DNA of 5,019 nt from Endomicrobiia bacterium (GTDB lineage Bacteria; Elusimicrobiota; Endomicrobiia; Endomicrobiales; Endomicrobiaceae): NCBI GenBank assembly GCA_009782015.1, contig WQUP01000120.1, forward strand, positions 1 through 5,019, read 5' to 3'. The notes below the pieces were generated by a model. It saw nothing but the letters and a program-made list of their open reading frames with translations. It did not search any database and was not told the origin of the DNA. A program made the translations under genes and the position numbers. Shown piece after piece: positions 1 through 5,019 of the stretch. Positions within the stretch are counted from its first letter, which is position 1. The number at the start of each line of letters is the position of its first letter.

Positions 1-6
1 ATACGT

Positions 7-612
7 CTACCCGTCGTCAAAATAAATTTTTGTAAAACCGTCGGGCTTGCCGCCCGAATAAGATATCTCCGACAATATCTTGCCGCTTTCGTAAAACGCC
101 GTCATAATTCCGGTTATTTTGTCGGCGGAATAAGGGATTCGTTTTTCTACGCCGCCGCCGGAGAAGTATATGACCTCAAAACCTTCTTTGACGCCGTCTT
201 TGTAGCTTGTCTCGGAAAACAGTTTGCCGTCCGGATAGTATTTTTTTGTTTTGCCGTCTGCAAGGCCGTACACAAAAGACTCTTCCTTGCGCAGTTTTCC
301 CTCAGGTGTGTAAGTTTTGACAATGCCGTCTAAAACGCCGTCCCTGTAATGCGAAACATAACAAAGCTTGCCGGTTTCGTAGTATCCTTTGGTGTCGCCT
401 TGCGCAAGACCTTCGATGAAAGTTCCGCTCATTTCAAGTTTTCCGTCTTTATAATACCTTTTGACAGTGCCCGTGACGGGCATTTTATTTTTACCGCTCA
501 TTATTTTTGTGGTGGTGTCAAAGAAGACGTCTTTGTCGAGCGTGTAATTTTTGGCGTGCGCAAAAGACAGCGATGCTGTGAGAAGAAGAAACGTGATTAT
601 GAGTTTTTTCAA
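7..612 (-). CDS. Secreted MORN/YwqK-like repeat protein
   Basis: The 201-residue product is probably exported. Residues 1-20 form a classical signal peptide: Lys-Lys, a hydrophobic core (LIITFLLLTASLSF), then AHA before a likely cleavage site at K21. The mature part is almost entirely tandem repeats of about 24 residues with the pattern G-x(3)-YY-x-DGKL-x(4)-Y-x-DG. Six copies run from about residue 45 to 188 and a partial seventh from 189 to 201. This is the MORN-type repeat found in 'YwqK family antitoxin' annotations; the molecular function of such proteins is mostly unknown, and nothing here supports a real antitoxin role. The start is TTG (610-612), supported by AGGGG at 618-622 with five bases between; no ATG would keep the signal peptide. 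The protein stops inside the seventh repeat, just after DDG, so it is either naturally short or cut by a nonsense change. It lies downstream of dnaA on the same strand, separated by repeat element A. Confidence 0.85.
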   Translation of the reverse strand: MKKLIITFLLLTASLSFAHAKNYTLDKDVFFDTTTKIMSGKNKMPVTGTVKRYYKDGKLEMSGTFIEGLAQGDTKGYYETGKLCYVSHYRDGVLDGIVKTYTPEGKLRKEESFVYGLADGKTKKYYPDGKLFSETSYKDGVKEGFEVIYFSGGGVEKRIPYSADKITGIMTAFYESGKILSEISYSGGKPDGFTKIYFDDG

Positions 613-617
613 GATTG

Positions 618-622
618 CCCCT
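618..622 (-). promoter_or_regulatory. Ribosome binding site for TTG start of the MORN gene
   Basis: AGGGG on the minus strand lies five bases (CAATC) upstream of TTG at 610-612. It decides the start, because the only in-frame ATGs come after the signal peptide. Confidence 0.65.
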
Positions 623-629
623 GTACAAA

Positions 630-752
630 AGTTAATAGTTAATAATTAATAGTGAATAGTTAACGACAACGGCCGCCCTCACCCTGCCCTCTCCCTGACA
701 AGGGAGAGGAAAAAAACTATTAACTATTCACTATTAATTATTCACTGCCGTT
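630..752. repeat. Nested palindromic element A with heptamer arms
   Basis: Nearly all of the dnaA/MORN-gene gap is an inverted-repeat element with no coding capacity. The left arm (630-664) is five 7-bp units: AGTTAAT, AGTTAAT, AATTAAT, AGTGAAT, AGTTAAC. The right arm, read on the minus strand from 746 to 719, is AGTGAAT, AATTAAT, AGTGAAT, AGTTAAT. Left units 2-5 match right units 1-4 at 26 of 28 positions. The GC-rich core between the arms holds a separate perfect hairpin (688-709). The outer end CTGCCGTT (745-752) is identical to the end of element B inside rsmA and overlaps the dnaA stop codon (751-753). The left side lacks this end. The transcript could fold into a long stem-loop between dnaA and the next gene, which may limit read-through or stabilise the dnaA mRNA; that is inference. 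Confidence 0.85.
688..709. repeat. Core hairpin of element A
   Basis: CCTCTCCCT (688-696) and AGGGAGAGG (701-709) form a perfect 9-bp stem around a GACA loop. It is nested inside the heptamer arms. The stem is followed by A residues on the plus strand and preceded by T residues on the minus strand, so it does not have the form of an intrinsic terminator in either direction. Confidence 0.8.
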
Positions 753-2112
753 AACTGTCTTCCGTGAATCTTATTTTTTTTATGAGCTGGTTGAGTTTGG
801 CGTTAAAGTATGGGTCTGAGTTCATCTTTTCTTTTATTTTGTTGCAGGCGTGCATGACGGTGGTGTGGTCCCTGCCGCCGAAAGCGTCGCCTATATCGTT
901 TGTGGAAAACTCGTCCGTCATGGTGCGGGCAAGATACATGGCTATCTGTCTCGGGAAAGCTACGGCGTCGGTTCTGCGTTTGGATTTCATGTCTCTTAAA
1001 TCTATGTTGAAATCGTTTGCGACGACTTTTTGTATGTTTTCAATCGTTATGCGCGCAGCGTCGTCTGGCGGCTTTACAACGTCTTTTAAAATTTTCTGCA
1101 CGGAATCCACTGTCAGCGGCGTGCCTGTGAAAGCTGAAAACGCGGTTATGCGAAGCAGAGAGCCTTCAAGCTCGCGGATGTTTGATTTAATCTGCGTGGC
1201 TATATAAAGGATAACGTCGTCGGGAACGTAAAGCTTTTCGTCTTCCGCTTTTTTGCGAAGTATCGCTATTCTCGTCTCCAAATCAGGCGGCTGGATGTCC
1301 GCGATAATGCCCCACTCAAAGCGCGATATAAGCCTTTCTTCGACTTTTTCAAGCTCTTTTGGCGGACGGTCCGACGAGATCACAACCTGTTTTCTGGAAT
1401 CGTAAAGCGAGTTGAATATGTAGAAAAACTCTTCCTGAGAGCTTTCTTTGCCGACAAGAAACTGGATGTCGTCGATAAGCAGGCAGTCGAGGCTTCTGTA
1501 CTTGTTTTTAAACGAGGTCATTTTGTCAAAACGGAGCGATTCGATAAACTCGGTGGTAAACTTTTCCGCAGTTGCGTATAAAACCCTCAATTGAGGGTTG
1601 GACTGTTTTATATAGTTGCCGATGGCGTGCAGCAAATGCGTTTTGCCAAGGCCCACGCCTCCGTAAATAAAGAGCGGGTTAAACTGCTTGCCCGGATTTT
1701 TTGCGACCGCTTCCGAGCAGCCGTGTGCAAATCTGTTGGAAGAGCCCACTACAAAGCGCTCAAAAATGTATTTCGGGTTTATCTGGTCTTTCTGCATTAT
1801 CGGAGCAAGGACGTCCGCGGGCGCGGGCGTGTTTTCTACCTGGGCGATGATAGGGGCAAGGTCTTGCTGCGGTTTAAGTTCTAAAATAATCTGCTGGCCG
1901 CCGGCCTCTGATAAAATCTTTTCAATATTCTTTTGCTGATGGCTTTCTATCCACTGGGAAAAATAAACATTAGGCACGGCAACAGTGAAAATATTGTTTT
2001 CAAGTGTCAGCGGTTTAAGCGGCGCGATCCATAAATTGTAGGTCTCCTGGGTAAGCGAAAGGTTGAGGTTATCCACAACCGTTTTCCAAAGTTCAGAAAT
2101 TGAAACACTCAT
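751..2112 (-). CDS. dnaA: Chromosomal replication initiator protein DnaA
   Basis: DnaA is the AAA+ ATPase that binds DnaA boxes, melts oriC and loads the replicative helicase. The product has 453 residues from the ATG at 2110-2112, a normal length. Domain I (about 1-80) begins with SELWKTVVDNL. A Pro/Ala-rich linker follows (about 84-110). The AAA+ domain III carries Walker A GGVGLGKT (151-158), Walker B LLIDDIQF (211-218), sensor I SSD (246-248), the arginine-finger segment RLISRFEWG (about R264) and the sensor II arginine in NIRELEG (R313). Domain IV ends with the DnaA-box-binding signature GGRDHTTVMHACNKI (412-426). All key residues are intact. The ATG is chosen over an in-frame GTG seven codons upstream (2131-2133) because GAGGA lies just before the ATG, while the GTG is embedded in a DnaA box and has no Shine-Dalgarno sequence. 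rsmA lies upstream and no dnaN follows. Three DnaA boxes around the 5' end suggest autoregulation. Confidence 0.97.
   Translation of the reverse strand: MSVSISELWKTVVDNLNLSLTQETYNLWIAPLKPLTLENNIFTVAVPNVYFSQWIESHQQKNIEKILSEAGGQQIILELKPQQDLAPIIAQVENTPAPADVLAPIMQKDQINPKYIFERFVVGSSNRFAHGCSEAVAKNPGKQFNPLFIYGGVGLGKTHLLHAIGNYIKQSNPQLRVLYATAEKFTTEFIESLRFDKMTSFKNKYRSLDCLLIDDIQFLVGKESSQEEFFYIFNSLYDSRKQVVISSDRPPKELEKVEERLISRFEWGIIADIQPPDLETRIAILRKKAEDEKLYVPDDVILYIATQIKSNIRELEGSLLRITAFSAFTGTPLTVDSVQKILKDVVKPPDDAARITIENIQKVVANDFNIDLRDMKSKRRTDAVAFPRQIAMYLARTMTDEFSTNDIGDAFGGRDHTTVMHACNKIKEKMNSDPYFNAKLNQLIKKIRFTEDS
2069..2077 (+). promoter_or_regulatory. DnaA box (perfect consensus) inside the dnaA 5' coding region
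   Basis: The plus strand reads TTATCCACA, identical to the strong 9-mer consensus. It is encoded within the VVDNLNL codons of DnaA domain I, so it satisfies both coding and possible binding functions. It lies 48 bp from the inverted box pair in the leader. Confidence 0.6.
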
Positions 2113-2116
2113 GTTT

Positions 2117-2121
2117 TCCTC
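2117..2121 (-). promoter_or_regulatory. Ribosome binding site that sets the dnaA start
   Basis: GAGGA on the minus strand lies four bases (AAAC) before ATG at 2110-2112. It supports that ATG as the true start rather than the upstream GTG at 2131-2133. Confidence 0.75.
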
Positions 2122-2125
2122 AATG

Positions 2126-2145
2126 TTATCCACAGTTGTGGATAA
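2126..2145. promoter_or_regulatory. Inverted pair of perfect DnaA boxes in the dnaA leader
   Basis: TTATCCACA (2126-2134) and TGTGGATAA (2137-2145) are two perfect consensus boxes facing each other across a 2-bp spacer. They lie 14 bp upstream of the dnaA ATG and next to the likely promoter. Binding of DnaA here would be expected to repress dnaA, as known for dnaA promoters in several bacteria, and may contribute to an origin. The match is seen directly; the roles are inferred. Confidence 0.85.
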
Positions 2146-2146
2146 A

Positions 2147-2176
2147 GATATAAACCGGCCTAAAAAGTCCTTTAAA
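2147..2176 (-). promoter_or_regulatory. Possible dnaA promoter
   Basis: On the minus strand TTTAAA (2171-2176) and TATATC (2147-2152) are separated by 18 bp, a weak sigma-70-like pair. The -10 element directly abuts the inverted DnaA boxes, so transcription would begin within them. Both hexamers deviate from consensus and the assignment is tentative. Confidence 0.3.
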
Positions 2177-2196
2177 AATGGGCAGGCATTGCCTGC
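2174..2196 (-). terminator. Weak intrinsic terminator candidate after rsmA
   Basis: Two bases after the rsmA stop, the minus strand reads GCAGGC, a 3-nt loop AAT, then GCCTGC, followed by CCA and TTTTT. The 6-bp GC-rich stem with a short T run suggests a weak terminator between rsmA and dnaA. The tight loop and interrupted T tract lower confidence. Confidence 0.4.
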
Positions 2197-2198
2197 AA

Positions 2199-3146
2199 TT
2201 ATGATTGAAAAATTATATATTTTTTGATTTCATTAGTCAAGTGTAAAAAATCGGAAATGGAAAGCACTCCGGGCCTTAAAATCGGATCTAAATTGCATGT
2301 TGTTAAGATTTTGTTTGCTTGACTTTTATCTAAATTTTTGAATGTGGAAAGGCAATTTAAAATGGTCTTTCTGCGCATTGAGAAGCTATGCTTCACCAAT
2401 TCAAAAAACGCCAATTCGGGTTCAGGCGAATGCCTGTTTGTAAGTTTGATTACGGTTGAAACAACCTTTGGCTGCGGGGTAAAGCAGCGCGGGGAAACGT
2501 CAAACAAGACTTCGCAGTCGGCATAATATTGTGTGAAAATGGAAATATAGCCGTAATCCGGTGACCCGCATTTTGCGGCAAGCCTGTGGGCGACTTCTTT
2601 TTGAAGCATAAAGACGGCCGTTGTCCAATTCGGTATCGGTAAAATCTTTTGTATTATTGCAGTTCCTACATTGTAGGGAAGATTAGAGATGATTTTCAAC
2701 GGCAGAGTGAAGAGTGGGGAGTGAGGAGTGGAGATACGGCAACTGTCCTGGATTGCTTCGGGAACTCCGTTCCCTCGCAATGACGTCTCTTGGCTGTCAT
2801 TGCGAGGAAGGACGGAGTCCTGACGCGGCAATCCATTGTCTTTATCTTCACTCTTCACTCCCCACTCTTCACTCTGCCGTTTAAGGAAGTCTGCGTTTAC
2901 AATTTCCACATTATTAATGTTGTGAAAAGAAAAGTAATGTTTTAACTGCTGCGCTAAAATCGGGTCTATTTCAACGGCTGTAAGCCGTTTAACCTGCGGC
3001 TGTATAAGTTTTGTAAGCACGCCTTTGCCCGGCCCTATTTCGAGGACTTCGTCTTGCGGACTTAAATGAGCGGCTTTGATTATGTTGTTGGCGATATTGA
3101 GGTCTGTCAGGAAATTCTGTCCGTGTTTTTGTCTCATATAAATCAT
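2199..3146 (-). CDS. rsmA: 16S rRNA dimethyladenosine transferase RsmA/KsgA with in-frame repeat insertion
   Basis: RsmA uses S-adenosylmethionine to dimethylate two adjacent adenines near the 3' end of 16S rRNA during small-subunit maturation. Family marks: N-terminal QKHGQNFL (6-13), SAM motif I EIGPGKGVLT (36-45), acidic E59 in the VEID segment, D86 in NADFL, catalytic NLPYN (155-159), FMLQKEVAHR (179-188), and the C-terminal RRKTILN segment (258-264). The 315 residues exceed the usual 255-280. The excess is residues 90 to about 148, encoded by palindromic element B, between NADFLK and the NLPY motif; this part reads as low-homology sequence (for example LPRQDSVLPRNDS). The frame stays open and every motif downstream is intact, so the enzyme is probably functional with a surface-loop extension. 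Two close ATGs (codons 1 and 4) could start the protein; neither has a clear Shine-Dalgarno sequence. rsmA diverges from the antiporter gene and lies upstream of dnaA. Confidence 0.95.
   Translation of the reverse strand: MIYMRQKHGQNFLTDLNIANNIIKAAHLSPQDEVLEIGPGKGVLTKLIQPQVKRLTAVEIDPILAQQLKHYFSFHNINNVEIVNADFLKRQSEEWGVKSEDKDNGLPRQDSVLPRNDSQETSLRGNGVPEAIQDSCRISTPHSPLFTLPLKIISNLPYNVGTAIIQKILPIPNWTTAVFMLQKEVAHRLAAKCGSPDYGYISIFTQYYADCEVLFDVSPRCFTPQPKVVSTVIKLTNRHSPEPELAFFELVKHSFSMRRKTILNCLSTFKNLDKSQANKILTTCNLDPILRPGVLSISDFLHLTNEIKKYIIFQS
2698..2881. repeat. Nested palindromic element B inserted in rsmA
   Basis: The outer arms at 2698-2736 and 2843-2881 are 39-bp inverted repeats matching at 37 positions. 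Inside each arm is a degenerate 7-bp tandem series, AGTGAAG, AGTGGGG, AGTGAGG, AGTGGAG, comparable to the heptamers of element A. The outer end is AACGGCAG / CTGCCGTT, also seen at one end of element A. A second, unrelated palindrome (2750-2834) fills the core. No transposase is encoded and no clear target-site duplication was found, so it resembles a MITE or palindromic repeat that moves in trans. It is read through without stop codons by rsmA. Confidence 0.9.
2750..2834. repeat. Inner palindromic repeat of element B (GTCATTGCGAGG type)
   Basis: The inner repeat is bounded by GGATTGC (2750-2756) and GCAATCC (2828-2834). Its perfect inner arms are CCTCGCAATGAC (2773-2784) and GTCATTGCGAGG (2796-2807) around an 11-nt loop, and a second matched segment, ACTCCGT / ACGGAGT, lies between. 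From memory, dispersed repeats with the ends TCATTGCGAGG and GGCAATCC occur in many bacterial genomes, including palindromic elements of Rickettsia; no search was done to confirm a relation. Confidence 0.75.
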
Positions 3147-3175
3147 TGTATCAAATAAAATCTTCGGAATTCTAA

Positions 3176-3204
3176 AATATGTTATAATACCTGGCGAAAA
3201 TCAA
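3176..3204 (-). promoter_or_regulatory. Possible rsmA promoter
   Basis: On the minus strand TTGATT (3199-3204) and CATATT (3176-3181) are spaced by 17 bp, matching sigma-70 consensus at four of six positions each. It would give rsmA a leader of about 20-25 bases. It overlaps the plus-strand promoter in the opposite direction. Confidence 0.35.
3183..3188 (+). promoter_or_regulatory. Likely -10 element of the antiporter gene
   Basis: A perfect TATAAT lies 19 bp before the ATG at 3208. No good -35 hexamer is found at the usual distance. Transcription from it would begin near 3195 and leave a leader of only about 13 bases without a Shine-Dalgarno sequence, so the mRNA would be nearly leaderless. 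Confidence 0.45.
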
Positions 3205-3207
3205 ATC

Positions 3208-4971
3208 ATGTACGAATATCATCTTTTAGAAATCATGGCGATTGGGTTTGCGCTTGCGCTTGCGTTTGGGTTTATAACGCATAGGCTTGGGCTTTCTTCC
3301 ATTGTCGGATATCTTTTTGCGGGTTTTCTGATAGGGCCTTTTTCGCCGGGTTTTGTGGCCGATTACAATATTGCCCACCAGCTTTCAGAAGCGGGCGTGA
3401 TTCTTTTGATGTTCGGCGTAGGGCTTCACTTTAAGCTTGACGATTTGATGGCAGTAAAAGGAATAGCTGTTCCGGGAGCGATAGCCCAGAGCACCGCCGC
3501 GACAATATGCGGAATTATTGCCGGCATGTCTTTGGGGCTTGATTTAAAATCTTCGATAATATTGGGCATAGGTCTTTCGGTGGCAGGCACCGCTGTGCTC
3601 CTGAAAGTGTTAAACGACAACAACTCCGCCAATACAGTGCACGGACATGCGGCCGTCGGCTGGCTTGTCGTGGAAGATATTTTTACCGTGATGGTTTTGG
3701 TCGTTCTTCCGCTTTTTCCGGCGCTTTTTGACGCGGGCGGCGCATCGGCGCCGGACACTTTCACCATTATCAAAGCCGTTTTTCTAGCGCTTTTGCGTAT
3801 TGCGATTTTGTGGGCGCTTGTCATGGGAGTCGGCGGAAAACTCGTTCCGCTGATTTTAGCGAAAGTCGCCAAAACGCGCTCACAGGAACTTTTTACGCTG
3901 ACCGTATTAGTTATAGCTTTTGCGACTGCCGTAACAGCCGCGCTGATTTTCCAAGCCTCTTTTGCGCTGGGCGCGTTTCTTGGCGGAATGGTCGTAGGCA
4001 AATCAAAGGTAAGCCATCAGGCCGCCGCAGACCTGCTTCCGCTGAGAGATTCTTTTACGGTGCTGTTTTTTCTTTCGGTCGGCATGCTTTTCGCCCCGAA
4101 ATATCTGCTGGAATATCCTCTGCTTATCGCCGCGTGCCTCATAATAGTACTTGTGATAAAACCGCTCAGCGCCATGATAATAGTGGCTGTTTTGGGATAT
4201 TCTCCGCGCACGGCGTTGACGGTTGCGGCGGGATTGTCCCAGGTCGGCGAGTTTTCTTTCATACTTGCCCAGGAAGCAAAACGCTTAAATTTAGTCAACG
4301 ACGCGGTTTACAACGTAATAATAGTATGCGCGATAATCTCCATATCTTTAAACCCGTCGCTTTTTAAAAGAGTTCCGAAGTATGAAAAGTTTTTAAAAAC
4401 CAAGAAAAAGATTTGGAGAGCGATGACTTCCGCGGCGAAAAAAAGAGGGCGCGCCTGCAACAAAAACCAAGACCTTACAAACAATCTTCTTCCGGCAAAA
4501 GAGCGGTTAAAAGAAAAAACCGCCATAGTGGTAGGATACGGCCCCGCCGGGAAAGATATAGTGCGCGCTTTGATTGAGCATAACGTAACCCCGGTGGTTA
4601 TAGAGATGAACATAGATACGGTAAATGCTTTAAGCGGGCAGGGAGAGTTTGCTATTTACGGGGATTCGACAAAAAAAAGCATTTTGACGGCCGCGGGAAT
4701 TGAAAGCGCGGACTATTTGATTATAACCGTCCCGTCGCTGACCGTAACGTCCGACACCGCGGTTCTTGCCGCGTCGATGAACCCTAACACGCGCATACTT
4801 GCGCGGGCGCGTTTCCTGCAAAGCAAAGAGTATTTGAAACAAATAGGCGTGACGGCAATAGCTTTTGAAGAGGAAGAAGTTTCAAAATCTCTCGTATCGC
4901 TTCTCCTCGACGATTTGGAAAACCAGAGGATGCTGGCGGCAGCTGCGGAAATAGTTAAAGACAATAATTAA
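3208..4971 (+). CDS. ybaL: YbaL/KefB-type CPA2 cation:proton antiporter with RCK domain
   Basis: This inner-membrane protein belongs to the monovalent cation:proton antiporter-2 (CPA2) family, which exchanges K+ or Na+ for H+. Residues about 5-385 form the hydrophobic exchanger domain with roughly 12-13 membrane segments. Characteristic stretches are VGYLFAGFLIGPFSPGFVAD (33-52), ILLMFGVGLHF (65-75), GWLVVEDIF with acidic D157 in the membrane (151-159), and SQVGEFSFILAQE (344-356). A very basic cytoplasmic linker (about 396-417) leads to an RCK/TrkA-N domain (about 437-560) with the nucleotide-binding GYGPAG (443-448) and E465 at the end of the second strand. The phrasing is closer to E. coli YbaL than to KefC, from memory of those sequences. 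Length (587) is normal. The start is uncertain: the ATG used has no Shine-Dalgarno sequence, and an ATG at codon 10 is an alternative. The ion and the ligand cannot be told from sequence. The gene diverges from rsmA with no obvious functional link. Confidence 0.92.
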   Translation: MYEYHLLEIMAIGFALALAFGFITHRLGLSSIVGYLFAGFLIGPFSPGFVADYNIAHQLSEAGVILLMFGVGLHFKLDDLMAVKGIAVPGAIAQSTAATICGIIAGMSLGLDLKSSIILGIGLSVAGTAVLLKVLNDNNSANTVHGHAAVGWLVVEDIFTVMVLVVLPLFPALFDAGGASAPDTFTIIKAVFLALLRIAILWALVMGVGGKLVPLILAKVAKTRSQELFTLTVLVIAFATAVTAALIFQASFALGAFLGGMVVGKSKVSHQAAADLLPLRDSFTVLFFLSVGMLFAPKYLLEYPLLIAACLIIVLVIKPLSAMIIVAVLGYSPRTALTVAAGLSQVGEFSFILAQEAKRLNLVNDAVYNVIIVCAIISISLNPSLFKRVPKYEKFLKTKKKIWRAMTSAAKKRGRACNKNQDLTNNLLPAKERLKEKTAIVVGYGPAGKDIVRALIEHNVTPVVIEMNIDTVNALSGQGEFAIYGDSTKKSILTAAGIESADYLIITVPSLTVTSDTAVLAASMNPNTRILARARFLQSKEYLKQIGVTAIAFEEEEVSKSLVSLLLDDLENQRMLAAAAEIVKDNN

Positions 4972-4991
4972 TCCTGCCTTTTTACTTGCCT

Positions 4992-5019
4992 ATGCAAAAA
5001 CTGCTGAAAATAGTGTCCA
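4992..5019 (+). CDS. Possible start of a downstream gene (partial)
   Basis: An ATG 20 bases after the antiporter stop opens a frame reading MQKLLKIVS to the window edge. The spacing suits an operon neighbour, but no Shine-Dalgarno sequence is visible and nine codons do not allow identification. Confidence 0.2.

Larger units (their letters stand above)
2069..2234. other. Candidate oriC or DnaA-control region
   Basis: Three consensus DnaA boxes (2069-2145) lie about 50 bp from an A+T-rich stretch (2197-2234, 34 of 38 bases A or T), which could serve as an unwinding element. Clusters of DnaA boxes beside dnaA with an adjacent AT-rich stretch are typical of bacterial origins. Three boxes are few for a full oriC, and the AT-rich stretch is also the 3' end of the rsmA coding sequence. 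Autoregulation alone would explain the boxes. Confidence 0.4.

Noticed and set aside
7..612. YwqK-type antitoxin with a toxin partner
   Set aside because: The name comes from repeat similarity only. The protein has a signal peptide and no toxin-like gene lies beside it in the window.
688..709. Rho-independent terminator after dnaA
   Set aside because: The 9-bp stem is perfect, but no T run follows it on either strand; the T run on the minus strand precedes the stem.
630..746. CRISPR-like or simple tandem repeat array
   Set aside because: Units are only 7 bp with no spacers and are arranged as two inverted arms, so an inverted-repeat element explains them better.
2131..2133. GTG as the dnaA start codon
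   Set aside because: It is part of a DnaA box, has no Shine-Dalgarno sequence, and a well-placed ATG with GAGGA follows seven codons later.
2902..2910. Additional DnaA box inside rsmA (ATTTCCACA)
   Set aside because: It differs from consensus at two positions and lies alone, far from the box cluster.
2199..3146. rsmA as a pseudogene disrupted by element B
   Set aside because: The frame is open throughout, and motifs on both sides of the insertion, including the NLPYN and RRKTILN segments, are intact.
3426..4001. Long minus-strand open frame inside the antiporter gene
   Set aside because: Its translation is Ser/Thr/Ala/Lys-rich without family features, and it is fully covered by a well-supported antiporter on the other strand.

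Overview
The window carries four complete bacterial protein genes. Three are on the minus strand, in transcription order rsmA (16S rRNA dimethyladenosine transferase), dnaA (replication initiator) and a secreted MORN/YwqK-like repeat protein. One is on the plus strand: a YbaL/KefB-type CPA2 cation:proton antiporter with a C-terminal RCK/TrkA-N domain. The rsmA and antiporter genes diverge from a 61-bp gap. The last 28 bases may hold the start of one more gene. No tRNA, rRNA, CRISPR array or transposase gene was seen.

The organism looks like a Gram-negative-type bacterium of moderate GC content. dnaA is not followed by dnaN. That is unlike the classical dnaA-dnaN-recF layout and points away from the best-known model phyla. 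An under-sampled lineage such as Elusimicrobiota is a guess only; the window has no decisive taxonomic marker.

The dnaA region has its own regulatory structure. Three perfect 9-mer DnaA boxes (TTATCCACA) lie within 77 bp at the 5' end of dnaA. Two of them form an inverted pair in the leader, beside a 38-bp stretch that is about 90% A+T at the 3' end of rsmA. This fits DnaA autoregulation and perhaps part of oriC. The first possible in-frame start of dnaA (a GTG) falls inside a DnaA box and is probably spurious. The ATG seven codons later has a good Shine-Dalgarno sequence.

The most notable content is a pair of related, transposase-less, nested palindromic elements. Element A (630-752) fills the dnaA/MORN-gene gap and reaches the dnaA stop codon. 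Element B (2698-2881) sits inside the rsmA reading frame and adds roughly 60 residues between the SAM-binding core and the NLPY motif without breaking the frame. Both have inverted arms built of degenerate 7-bp repeats starting AGT, an unrelated inner palindrome as core, and the same outer end, AACGGCAG. This suggests one mobile family with modular cores that can be tolerated inside coding sequence, similar in behaviour to the palindromic elements known in Rickettsia genes.
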